64,000 bases of DNA from Sinonovacula constricta (taxonomy: Eukaryota > Mollusca > Bivalvia > Cardiida > Solecurtidae). Every line of letters starts with the position of its first letter. Position 1 is the first letter of the stretch. Location of the stretch: assembly GCA_007844125.1 (NCBI GenBank), contig CM017559.1:29674152-29738151 (forward strand). The letters are read 5' to 3'. The translations under genes and the position numbers were made by a program. The notes beneath the pieces are model-generated. The model was not told where the DNA came from, made no database searches, and worked only from the letters and a program-made list of their open reading frames with translations. This document shows, piece by piece, positions 49,404-62,100 of the stretch.

Positions 49404-49465
49404 TGTGTGTGTGTGTGTGTGTGTGGAGAGAGAGAGAGAGAGAGAGATAGATATATAGAGAGAGG
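49404..49465. repeat. Compound (GT)n(GA)n microsatellite
   Basis: GT units followed directly by GA units, then a short ATAGATATAGAGA run. Confidence 0.93.
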
Positions 49466-51079
49466 GACATCAACTACAACACATGTCCTCTTCATTGTTT
49501 AATATAACTACTTATTGTAAGATAAATGTTTAATGCTTAATTATAAAGCCTTTCTGACATTTCTTGCTTCTTGCAAATAATACGAGTAGTTGTCAGACAG
49601 AAATGGTGTTGTGTTTTGTTAATCATTTATATTCGTGGCAATATTGTTTAAGGCTCAGATTTGTCTTGGTCAGATTTCTCCATAAGAAAGATATTAGACT
49701 AAAACAATTATACTAATTGATTTATTAGTGCTTATTTTTAAGTTGTTCATTGGGAAACTAATTACACTATATCGATGTCACAACTGTCTTTATAAAAAGG
49801 CAACTTGTACAGTATCCTAGTATGAATCTATCTTCCGCAATGAGTTTGATACGTAGAATAGGACAAATTTTGAATGTGTCTTTTTACAACCAATTTGCAT
49901 TGGCTTATACTTTTACCTTCACCCACAATACATATAAAAACAGTGTTAACTTAAAAAGCTCGATCCTTTTACTTTTAGAATTTTGCATAACCGCCTTAAA
50001 AAGTGGAAGCTGGGAACTCAACTGTTCAATGATAGTTCCGATTGTGACTTTTCAACAAGAAAGCCCGTTCCATAAAATGCATACACGATTTTACTTTTTA
50101 TGTAAAATATGATGTTTTATGATTTAATAAATTTCTCCATTGAATCAGGAGTGGAATAGTAATTCCCATTTCACAGTCATTTAAAATTATAATATACCAG
50201 CATTAGATTTTATAAACAATATATATGCCACAAAAGATTAACTTTCCCAAGAACTAGAACATTACCTTTTGCGCAGTCGGGGACAGTTGTCCAGTTGATG
50301 GATTTGCAATATCGACTATCATCATAGCATTCATGTACTTTATATTTTACTTAATAAAACAAGACTTTATCAGTGGTACTTAGCAAGGACAAAGAAGAAA
50401 AGTAGCAGAGTTTCAACAAGTTCATGAAGTTCGGGGCAAAATAAAATATCACATTGAGATTCCAGACAATATATCATGCATACATATCCATCTTATTACC
50501 GTAAATTAGTGAATAATGCGGGCTCGTAAACAACACTATTTTAATACATCAAACCATATACTCACTAAAATTTGGTCTGCTTCACTTTTTATAATGTAAA
50601 ATTGAAAAGTGTTGAGTTATGTAGTAAGATTTTACGTTGTTTTGGGGGATGAGGTTGTATAATCATACTTTAATCTTTAAATCTGATTGCGTCATGTCAC
50701 GTATATTACCCTCCTCACACTGGTGACGTTTCGCTGTAATCTTGAAAAGTACATGTTGATAATCAAGACCATGCTTGTGTTCATCAATATTTCTGTCAAT
50801 GTAGGTTGTTTAATCAGATTTCATAAATAAAATCAAAACAATTTATAAATAAACTCTCCTTATTATCGTGAGAACAAAGTTATAATGTTTAATTGTCAAA
50901 AAAATCGTATAAAACAATCTCGCTAAAATCAGCAGGAAGGCCTTCTCACATTAAGGATTCAGAAATCCGTGACTCTACCTCTGTGTGTGTATAAGTGTGT
51001 GTTAGTGTGTGTGTGCGTGCGTGCGTGCGTGTGTGTGTATTTTGTGTCAAACGGGGACACGCCTACCATACGGGGGACA
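49466..51079. other. No supported gene; GT tract at about 50983-51041
   Basis: AT-rich sequence. A 96-codon frame at 49822-50112 has no motif or splice support. A GT/GCGT tract lies at about 50983-51041 just before the duplicated segment. Confidence 0.4.
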
Positions 51080-51942
51080 CCCACCAAACCTGGGACATCA
51101 CCGGCTGTCCTCATGCTGAATTCCGTGCCTACAGGCATTGAAAGATAGTGAAATTCGCAGAAATCGCTTCCTGTCCTTAATTAACCATATTAGTACGGGC
51201 CTAAATATACACACCGATTTGGACATATTTTTTATACACTCGCGTAGCTGTTTATCTACAGTTTCTGCTATCAGGCATACACAGTACAAGGCACGGGGTC
51301 CCCGTTTAAGCGCAGTATTTTAAACATAGTACACACATATGGCCGCCTCATGGCTCCCCGTTTATACGTTATATTTTAAACAATCAGACACAGAAACAGA
51401 GTTCGAGTAGTACTGGGAAACAACTTTATGGCCAAAAACCATCTGGCAACGCACTTACGTTCTATAGTTAAAGTTGACGTTAAATCATTTAGACACACTT
51501 CACTACTATTTATATATACACATTTATAAATAAATTATATTATATCATTATATCATATACACCTTATATTCATCTAAGAAAATGATGGGTCTATAAGCAT
51601 GTGATCATTTAAGCTTTGTAGTACGTTTTATTATCGCATATACATTGTAACCATGTATTATACTTAAATGCATAAATGCATTAGTGCTTAAATCCATATT
51701 TACATAACATACAAATATACTGTTGTCTTTTTTAAAATCTGTCTATATCGTACGGAAAACCAATTACAAAAAAATATGGTACTTAAACAAATGATTCGGT
51801 AAAATAATTATTTAATATTATTCATTTACTTCTTTTTCTAGCAAGCACACTATAATTCCGCAAACAATAATTATTTAAATATTTAACCTTAAATGGCTAG
51901 GATGTTGATTCCGCCGACGGCAAAAAAAGCTTAGCAGCAGCT

Positions 51943-51968
51943 ACGTAGTAGTAGGAGTAGTAGTAGTA

Positions 51969-52012
<44 letters not shown>

Positions 52013-52037
52013 TGTAGTAGTAGTAGTAGTAGTAGTA
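51943..52037. repeat. (TAG)n trinucleotide microsatellite
   Basis: About 95 bp of TAG units. Counterpart of 29431-29585. Confidence 0.95.
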
Positions 52038-52320
52038 GCAACAGTGGGACTTAGCAAAGGTTTACATTTTTCATGGATCAGAGGACTTTAAGAAGTAGTT
52101 TTGTTATATTATGCCGTAAAACCATGGCCATTTTTTCTTAGACATTTCAACTAAAACTGCTCTTTAGTTATTTAATTTACCTTATGAGAAAAGTGGCATT
52201 TGTATCAATGTGTTTACATTTCTTTAAACATATGATGTTCGCAGAAAGTTAAGTTAATTGCCCTAGAACAGACGAGTTCAGAGAATAAGAGGACAAGGTC
52301 GTTCTTTATTAAACATATAT

Positions 52321-53065
52321 GTGTTGTTGTTGTTTTTGTTGTTATTGAAAAACATCGCGGCGGCCAACAAAAGGAACATACTAAACCGAAATGAAAGAGA
52401 GAAAATAGAACAAATGAGAAGAAAGAATGAAAAGGTGTACTGGAAAATGCTAACAATGCAACAAAAAGGAATGAAAACACAAGCATACCGAGTGAAGATT
52501 TTTACAACTATTTTAAGGCAATAAACAATCCAAGTCCACAATTCATTCAACCTGATGAACAACCATTTAATTCAATAAAAGGTATTTGAATAACGAAATT
52601 CAAAATATGTTTGCAAAAGTTTCTCAAACATAAATACTTAAAGCATGCAAACAACTACACCACAATCAAGCAGCGGGCCAGACAATTTAATTAATTAGTT
52701 CTTTAAATTTAATATACTTCCTTCATGCATTATTTAATAAACACATTAAAAAAATGGCGTGAAAGTGTTAGTATGCTTATGCATGAAAAAGGAAAATTAA
52801 ACTATTTAGAAAATAACAGGGGCCATTCGCTTTGGCAAAATCCTAAAAAGAGTTTTATGCAATAGATTGAGCACATGGGCAAAAACTATAATGTTGCTGT
52901 AGAAGCACAAGCCGATTTTCGCAAAAGTGTGAGTACTAGAGATAATTTATTTGTGTTAAATGTAATCGTAAGTCTCATGTTAAATACAAATAAGACACTA
53001 TATGTAGCCCTGTCTTGTAGTAAGAGAAAACTCTCGTGCAAACTAAGCATAAGAAACATTGCTTG
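52321..53065 (+). pseudogene. LINE reverse-transcriptase remnant, second copy
   Basis: Matches 30340-31000. Recognisable segments are the pre-RT linker around 52470-52600 and the VEAQADFRKSVSTRDNLFVLN RT block at about 52899-52961. The frame is broken by stops, and the element stops before the RT catalytic motif. Its 3' half, present in the left copy to about 32.3 kb, is missing here. Confidence 0.7.
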
Positions 53066-53113
53066 ACAGAGAGGCAAGATAAAATAAACTACATATCCAT
53101 ACTCCTGTATCTA

Positions 53114-53325
53114 AAGTAGTGATGATGATGATGCTGATGACGGTGATGGTGATGCTGCTGCTACTGCTGCTTCTGCTGATAATGGTGACGGTGAAACTGA
53201 TGCTGTTTATGATTATGATGTAAATGTTGTTAACGGCTACGGTGATGCTGATGCTAATAACGATTATGATGTAAACCATGACGGCTATGAAGCTGCTGGT
53301 GATGATGATAATTATTTGTGGTGAT
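53114..53325. repeat. Degenerate GAT/GCT-rich trinucleotide repeat
   Basis: About 210 bp of GATGATGCTGATG-type units with many substitutions. On the plus strand it is open and Asp/Ala/Asn-rich for about 65 codons without an ATG near its start, which is expected from the repeat itself. Confidence 0.85.
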
Positions 53326-53673
53326 TATACATGTAGTATGGGATCATAATGTTGATCATGTGTGATCAGGTGAATTTAATGACGGCAATAATGATTATTT
53401 CTTTGATATTTATCATGTAAATGGACGTGATATAAGTTTTGTTTTTATTACGGTCGTTTTTCATTTAACTGTCAATCGATGATTGTATACGTGCACTATT
53501 TGCCAATCTATGGTTATTCAGACGTTGAACTTTAGGATCATGCCAGTCGTTGGCTCTGAGTGCCTGGGAGGATGTAATTGGTTCTTGATTGGGTACCACC
53601 TTGCAATAATGCATAGCATTGTTTTATTTTTTTATGTTAAGTTGTTTTATGTTTTTGTGTTATATGAGATGTA
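53326..53673. other. No supported gene
   Basis: Unique-looking spacer between the GAT repeat and the inverted-repeat arm. Confidence 0.4.
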
Positions 53674-53727
53674 TTACAGTTCTGGAACCGTAACAGACAG
53701 TTGTCACACGATACAATATACGTACGG
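53674..53727 (-). repeat. Right arm of the ~45-bp inverted repeat
   Basis: TACAGTTCTGGAACCGTAA then CAGTTGTCACACGATACAATATACG mirrors 49347-49391 on the opposite strand. It runs straight into an array of TACGATACGGT-like units. Confidence 0.75.
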
Positions 53728-53930
53728 TACGATTACGTTCGATGTACGATAGCATGTGCGGTTTTTACACGATATCATACACGTTACGGTTCGATACCAA
53801 ACACGATAAGCATTACGATAGAAAATCTACCCGTTACGATGCGATACGGTGTACGCTTCGATACAAAAAATGTACGATTTCCGTTTCACGTTACACGAAA
53901 TACCATGGCAAATGCGGCATGTTGTTAAAG
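53728..53930. repeat. CpG-containing short-unit array (TACGATACGGT-like)
   Basis: Repeated variants of CGATAC, TACGGT and TTACGAT follow one another irregularly for about 200 bp. Several overlapping frames here are by-products of the repeat. Confidence 0.7.
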
Positions 53931-54589
53931 TAAATGTTCAACTCAGCCTATTTATACTGTACCAACTCGGTTTAGTCCAAATCGTTCTGCCCCAATTGGC
54001 CCACGTCTATGTATGTAGGCGGTAATGTTTTTACACCTTTCAAATGAGACAATACAACTATTTCCGTTTAAATGGTAAAATGTGCAGGCACATGATAAGT
54101 AAGTAAAGTCAATATGATAGCACGCTTAAACATTGAACAAGTGTGTACAAATGAACCATGCTAAGATAAATTATTAATATTTGTAGTTTACTAACATTCT
54201 TACACCCCTTTTCTGTACACGTATATTCCAATTTTCTACTCCTGTTCCCCGCATCCTTAACTGCGTTTTAATGAAGTGAAATTTCATAGCAAGATGATGT
54301 GTGCTGGGATCTTGATACATGTATGACATATCTTAAGACCGAATGTAGGTGTTGTGCACTACAGCTAAATGACCACATACGTTCACACTGCCCCTTTAAT
54401 TTGAACAAAAACGTGGTGTCATAAAAGTGGCAATCTGTGTGGGGGCTTATAAACGTTCACGTGATTTGTAGGTACATGTACCGAATAATCTACATGAAAG
54501 GGCTAGCTACTAGAAAAAAAATAACATCAGAAACATACCATTGTCTCATACTAAACCCCTTTTCAAGCACTTTTAAATAAAAATTCGGT
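53931..54589. other. No supported gene
   Basis: No exon or repeat recognised. Confidence 0.4.
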
Positions 54590-55500
54590 AAGGTATAGTA
54601 GTATATGGGTTGATCGGGAAAAAATACTTGACAAACTACACATATTTCAAAACAGAACTATTAAAAAATAATATTAGAGGAACACCATTACTCACGCACA
54701 GAACAAATACTTGCAGCGATAGGATATCATTATATAACATACCAAATAGAAATGTGCAGCTGAAAGAACTGGGCCCGCTAAATTAGACAAAGAAACCCAT
54801 TAAGCAGAACAAAATATATATTTAACACGGGAGGAGAGTAGCAAAGCCAACTAACAGAACCACACACACATATTATCATTATATTATTATGAGACAAAAT
54901 TTGACTAACAGCCGACAAATTAACACCTCAATTTAATCCACTCCATGTAGGGATCAAATCAATTAAAATAAACAAAATAAGATGTAATCGACGTAATCGA
55001 TCAGATAGATTTTTCCTTTAGTTAAACTCATCTCAACTCAAATACTGAGTACTGAAATATCACTACTCACATCCACATCTACACAGACGGAAGCAAGGAT
55101 ACAAACACAAATGTCATAGGAGCAGGAGTTATTATGATTGAAAATAAACAGAATAAATAAACAAGGTCAAAATTAAATTAGAAACTAGGCATTATATATG
55201 TAGTTGCGAACTGTTAATTTTAACCAATAAAATTTGTTCAAGTAGAACAAAATTGCCGATCAACAATAAATATTGAACCCTACTCTCTTTATTTACAAGC
55301 GTTTCAGACAATTTACGGAAATAATAGACAAGAACAAATAAAAGGAATATATAGATAAAAATACACGTGTTAAGCAAAATCTCTTATATGAATATGAAGA
55401 TTGGAATTCTAAGGTCAAAATTCAACATCATAACATAGCCTATGATTGAATATTTAATAGACTCAGATTCTGATCCAGCTACCTAGGTGAAGAAAATAAA
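54590..55500 (+). pseudogene. Fragment of a different LINE with an RNase H motif
   Basis: About 54620-54665 reads ILDKLHIFQNRTIKK, typical of the region after the RT domain (LD.L..IQN.A). 55068-55145 reads HIHIYTDGSKDTNT followed by VIGAGV, which is the start of a ribonuclease H domain with its first catalytic Asp (TDGS). The sequence between and after is broken by stops. RNase H is typical of I/R1-like LINEs, so this differs from the 30.4 and 52.3 kb element. Strongly decayed. Confidence 0.55.
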
Positions 55501-56248
55501 GCGACCCCAACACCCTCCTCGCCCCCGACAAAGCATAAGTAATAAAACGCGCTCTTACATTATTTAAAAAAAAAATTCATTACATATTTTAAATTATAAA
55601 GAATAACACCTACATAAACTGAACTAATACAATGTCCAACCGATATCATATCCAAATCAATCAATAACTAAAGATTCCACACCCACAAGACACGTGATGG
55701 AGTGAAATCTCCTTAAAAGCTAAACATTCTTAGTAAACCCATTCTCTGATAGGCTGAACCCCAGTTTGGTGGAAGATTGTGATTGCTCTTTGTTTAAAGG
55801 CATTAAAGCTCTGAGAAATGATTTCCTAAATTTTTCACCATTGAAATGTTTTCTACGCCTGATTAGAAGCTGGAACTTTTTGAACTAAAATTGGACATGA
55901 AATCGGATAGATTATGAACAAAACAACACATTGAGGGTAAAGACCTGAATCACAGTAGAAAATTAATGCAAATAGATGAAGGGTAGCTGAATAAACGGTG
56001 GACTCATAAAGGCACCCGACATAAACCATATATATATATTGACAGAAATATATTTCATCTTTCTTTTAAAGGTGGTATCTGACACGTTGCGTATGTCAAA
56101 TATATGACTAGCCTATAATATATCTTACTCTGTGTGGGGTATTTGGGCATAATTGATGCAGAAAAATCATACTTAAGTCTTCACTTAAACAATTATAAAC
56201 GGTATATATATTTTAGGGCTGTTAAACTTGTTAATTAACTCTAATATG
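55501..56248. other. No supported gene
   Basis: Unassigned sequence before unit C. The phrase GGTGGTATCTGACA at about 56072 resembles the start of the repeat at 36.4, 44.5 and 45.8 kb. Confidence 0.4.
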
Positions 56249-58736
56249 TGCATTATTTGACCGAAATAGTCCTCGAAAATGGTAGAAAAAACAGCAACTC
56301 ATTATCACTGTGAAATGTTTCATGAAGTGCTCAAACAAAGCTATCTGAAGGACTATTTTTGAAAGTTTCACAAAAATTCTTACCAAACGAACCGTTCTGT
56401 TTAGAGGGTAAGGCTTATTGAATAATCAACGGCAGACAAGATGAGGTCTACAACAACAGGTCGAAATGAGAAATCTCGTCTTCATTCATCCTGAAGTTGT
56501 CCCTGTATCTCATGTTTTTTTAATTGTTGGTGAAATATTAGGGCGCAATTTTTAACATATTAAGAGACTTTTGAGCAAAAATTCCTATAAATTAAAAACC
56601 TCTTTCTCTGTAGATTGATTACATATACATTTGTTATTAACGAACACAACTCCGATATGGAAGCAGAGTACTTGCTCCCTTCTTTTTGTTCTCTGCTATA
56701 TCTGTATTTACAATCTGCATTGCTAACAGCAGTATACTCGGTCTCTTTTTTTCGCTCTGTAGACTGATGTGAATTAATATGTTAAAGTAAAATAGCATTT
56801 ATACAATATATTTTATGCTCCTTCATTTTCGATAAAAATGCCCTTTTGGATGTAACGCAGTTGTTAGATCACGCTTATGGCGATTGTATTGACAGAGGCC
56901 AGACGGTCAGGTTGATGAATTAAAGCAAATGTAAACAGGGTCGATTATTTATTTTCTTGGACAAAGTAAAACTTGGTACATACAATCGAGTGATGCAATG
57001 GTCAATATTTGTTATTATTACTAAATAAATATTGACGAGTATTAATACATTTTGACTCCTCTACTTAAACTTTTAACAAAAAACGTTGTTTGCATTAAAT
57101 ACCTAGTTCCACTTCAAATTTCCATGTATTTGGTAATTAAAAAACAAAAACAAAGATAATTTACTATTCAAATTGTTTGTCACGTTATGCCACGAGTTTA
57201 ACATTTGTAAATCATTGCTTTGTTTTCGGATAGCGAATAAAAAGGCAAACCTTATTCCATAACAATCATTATTTTTTAAATATATTTTTGTTTTGTTGAT
57301 TGATTCGTTTTAAAAATAAGGTTTAAGGAGTTTGTATATGGGTTTGGTATATACACGTAAGATAACTGGTGCACGGTTTAATATCTAGGGGAACAACGAT
57401 GAGTGCAGAACACTGAATCATCGATTCTACACCTCATTTGGAGATTTCAACATGTAATATTTTAATAATTATTTTTTGTCTTGAGGTTTGCTTATTGACT
57501 TAATTACAACTTTATTAAGTGATTTGTTGTTGTTTTTCGTTAAGAAACGACAGGCTAGTGTCAGATGACAGTGTCTGGTGGAGCAAACTATTTGGCCGTC
57601 TACATTTGTAATGATTTCATTCAAAGACACAGATTGCTGTCGAGGAATTATTGTGTGTTGCCCCATTTCGGATGGGGAAAAATCACAGGGACTGTATGAT
57701 CAAAATGCTATTGCAAAAGTTACAAATTATAAAATTTTGTAAACAAAAAACCTAATTTAACCTTGACAAAACATATTCTGTCGCCGCTTTGTGGTCCTAT
57801 ATAAGTGTTAACCATATAAAATGCATGCACACCATACACAGACATTGCATTTGTTCATTGCTGTTTCGTTTTACCCAGTTATTATACATGCAAAAAGTTT
57901 CTAAATAATATACACTAAACTTAATTTCAGCAATGCATACGGTAAAGCCTAGATGCATTTACACGTATAGCTTTTCGACATAAAAATCTATGTTTTCAGT
58001 TTTGCCTCATTGATTCATAACGAGTTACCTTAATTCAGCATACGCTGTTTGTATCATTATCCCTCAAACATAAAATGTTTTAGTAATCCTACGTTCTACT
58101 AGCTCCAAACGCCGTTTAGCAAATATTATAAAGAAAGATATATTTAATAACTAATTTGATTATTTCCAAGATCGAACGAAGACTGGAAAATATATTTGTG
58201 AAATGCATGCGAAATCAGCCTCGCGTGAGTACGTACCTAGTACAAACATAACTTAATTGCACTTGATCGTCTACCTTTCTATTTGCCAGTCACATCTTAA
58301 GTTTGGACCAACGATGTGTTGCTCAAATTAACAAATACATTATGCTTACCTGAAGAGAACCCGAGAAATTCAGTTTATAGATGCCGTACATATATTTGAA
58401 AACTTAAGCATAACACCCCAACCGTCATTACAAACATGTATTCCACATCTGAACCACATAATTTGTTTTCCAAATTATCTAAAACGGGGATAAGATAAGT
58501 TCGGATGCCGCCTTTAAAGGAGCCCAAATTTAATCAGTTATTAACATGCAGGATGAAGGGTTCTTTAGATATCCCACTAACGTTTTCTGTCAACAGACCT
58601 TTATACAGATGTCACAATATAAGTCTTTGGTGACTTGAAATGTTTATATAACCATTTTCGTTTTGTTTATTTGACTTCATACAAAAGCAATGGCTCAATG
58701 TAATGTAACAAACATATATGTTCTTCTTCATACGCT

Positions 58737-58739
<3 letters not shown>

Positions 58740-58818
<79 letters not shown>
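58740..58818. repeat. (CA)n microsatellite, expanded relative to unit A
   Basis: About 79 bp of uninterrupted CA, positional counterpart of the 27-bp tract at 37556. Confidence 0.97.
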
Positions 58819-58820
<2 letters not shown>

Positions 58821-59175
58821 TAAATCGAAAGTTTGGGTTTTCATCTGTTTATATGGTATAAGAATATATGAAAAAAGTCTTGTATGTATTAAAACACAGG
58901 CAGCAGATCTTGACTAATTCTTACACACTATAAAAAGATATATATTTCTGCTTGCTTGTAGACATTTAACAACCCCACCTGTAAGTACACACCTTCCTAA
59001 AGTACAAATACATGTACTTTACCATCGACGGAGTTATAAAGATAAATAAACAAAAAGTCACATCGAGGACATGACCTTAACCTTAATACGGTTGTTTAAT
59101 CATGTGCATTAAAAGTGCTAATTTATTAGCATACGTATTTGATAAGGAGCTCAGTTAAGCGACGGACCAACCAAG

Positions 59176-62100
59176 ATGTCGTTTGTATATCATGGACCTA
59201 ACAAGGCACAATGGTACTCCTCACTTGCCCCGCATCACGTAGTCTGTTCCGAGTTAAATGGATGGCATATTCGGGATTATTTGGGTAACGTAGCGTTCTT
59301 TACATATTTTTATATGGAACAGGTCTATAAAACGTTTGGAGTTAAGTGTAATTAATTAGGCACGTGGTCCTTTTTCAGCCATAAATTGCCTAATGCTACT
59401 GCTATGTTATTATTGTTAACACTTTTCAATCGTCTAACATGGAAGACTTATGTAAAAAAATGTACAAAATTAAAAATGGTACCTTGTAATTTATTCTATT
59501 CCAAATGTCAGATGTCTACCGATCCCAAGGCCAACAAATCTCTCCCCTTGTCCTGGCAGACTTTGGGACAGCCGACGGTGTTCTAGCACTGACAACCATA
59601 AATGCCAGTCATTGGTGGGTTTAATGCTGACATAATACTTTTTTCGGAAGACAACACAAAATAGAATGAAAAAGAAAACAGAATTTATGCTCAATCAACT
59701 AGAACCAGAGCTGCTTGTTTTTCATTTTCTTAAACAAGAGTATTATCTCATGTACACTTAAAGCATTTTTTCTGTTATTGCTTATTAGTCATGAATTTTA
59801 TCGGTAATGAAGTTTTATAGATGCAAACAATATCTTCAACGATATCTAAAACGGCCGCATGTATTGTTTTTGTTGGGAGAATAAAGACAAAGCTGTTCAG
59901 TATGTAAATATGTGCAGTCGTTTTTTTCTATAGTCAATTGTTTTTGCCGCAAATATTTTGTTCTGCATTTGTCAGATTTAAAACATTTAGCGTGCAACTA
60001 AATTAGTGTCAGTAATACTTTAATTATTAAAATAGATGAAAACGCACTATGTTGGATCTTTATCTTAGCGCCACATTATCAAACACTTCAAGATAAATAA
60101 TCCCTAAACTGCCCCCTAACCACAGTGAACATATATGAGACCTCTGCACATGTTTCTTTATTGTGATGCATGATGATTCTCATGATCATAAAGACTGGCA
60201 TGTGTTTCTGTTGTGTTATTAGAGTCTCTGAAAAAAGAGAACAAAGAAGTTGTGGTAATACTAAATGACCAACCTGACAACGACTTTCAGAAACTCCAAG
60301 AAAATAAAAAAGGTAAGTCAAATCAATGTTTATTACTTTGTTTAAGTTTTGGTGATGTAACTGTTCATGTTTTGAACTAAAATTTCATGCAGACAATATA
60401 TTTTGATGACTGCTTAGCATGTTGTTTATGATTTTCTGATGTACTCTTACCTAAATGTTCGCAGTAATAAAATGCTATTTTGACAATCTTCTTACTAAAA
60501 AATACCATACTTCCAATGTTGTGTATTAACAAAATAACTAACAAAGTCCATTTATTTTACAGATTTCAGGATTGATGACATTGATGGCGTGATGGTATAC
60601 GTGTCTACAAAGGATTTTCATAAGCAATGTGCTCCCACTGGGTCCATTGACTTTGGAATTATTAGTGTTGCCACCCAAAATCTACCGTAAGTAACTATGA
60701 TTTGAAACATAGAACGTGTCCAGCAATATGCTAACTATTTTTTAAATTTAAGAACTTTCAAAGACAGTTCTTAAATGTTAATTGGCTGTTTGACTGGACT
60801 ACTAAATGATACAATCAATATTTTGCTCCGGCTTTTCGCAAATCACGTAGACGTTATGGAATCATATTGGCTTCACAAAACAAGAGATGCAAATTTGAAT
60901 CGTCAAAATATTCTGCATAACTGTTTATCCTGTTTATTATGATTTCAGGACTTTGTCTATTGACAAAGAAATCTTCGCAACTTGCAAAAACATAACCTAC
61001 GAAGAACACCAACGAATTTCAGAAGAATATATAATGCGTTGGAAACACTTTCTGACGACTAGAAGCAAGGAAATCAAACTAGGTAGGCACACGAAGCTGC
61101 AAGTCTTTACTTCTTAAATAATAAATAATAGTTGTGTCTATCTATGTGTGTGTATATACGATGTTTCAGATATACAATGCACGCACTACACGTGTGTCCC
61201 ATATCCTTTCCCTACTCATAGAAAATAATTGTCTATTTATCGATGGTAATAATTACTATGCAGATGGTATGAAATGCGTGAAGTACCCATGCCCTTCTAT
61301 ATCATTAAGACGGGCTTTAGTTTCTCATTGTTATTATTATAAAATATGTGCCATAAATAGTGTTACATAAATATGCCGTTTCAAGTGGTCTTTCCCCTAT
61401 CCGAAATTGATACTTCGTTTTCCTTCTATTTTTTGCGCGGAAATTAAAACTTATGCAGTGTGTTAAGCATGGTCTGTAGTTTTTGCTCTCAACCCGATAC
61501 CAATACAACGTCATCTGTATACATAAAGATAGCAACATAGATATCATTCATCTGTACACCTAGATCTATTTTTATTTCTTGTACTTAATCACTTGTGATT
61601 ATTGCGAATAGTGAAACAATTAAGCCAGTTGGTTATTTTATCTTTTATGATAATTGAATAAATATTTCCTTTTAGATTTATATATTTTGCCATCAATTTA
61701 GGTAGAAATTTATAAAGTAGAATTTTTTCTGCATATGATGTCAAAACAGTAGCATAGGTCAATGAATGACATGAACTCTTGCTTATTGTATCCTTATGCT
61801 ATCCAGAGTGATGATCCTCACACGACTTTGTGTCCATAAGCTCATTCTGTTCGTCGGCAAGCAGGCCAATCCATTCCATGTCAACCAATATCTTTCTGTT
61901 TAATAATGACTGTATAACTTAGTGATGTATGATGATAGACTGATCCCTGTGCTATTGAGTTAAGTACTTTAGAATAAGACAAATGATGGCTCTCCGCCAC
62001 GAGATGGTATGGTGCTTGTGTAGAAAATGTACAGGAATAGTTTTGCAACACTTCCTAAATGCCCGGAAAAGTTCTGAGCGTCTGTTTCACATTATGAATT

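Larger units (their letters stand above)
51080..53065. repeat. Segmental duplication, right copy (partner 28565-31050)
   Basis: Same order as the left copy: GAATTCCGTGCCTA motif, GATGTTGATTCCGC motif, TAG tract, then LINE RT remnant. The TAG tract is shorter and about 300 bp after it are missing. Confidence 0.8.

Noticed and set aside
53114..53325. Asp-rich open frame resembling an acidic shell-matrix segment
   Set aside because: It follows from a degenerate GAT repeat, has no start codon near its beginning and no splice support.
58612..58917. Cys/Val and His/Thr repeat proteins on both strands
   Set aside because: Produced by the CA dinucleotide tract.
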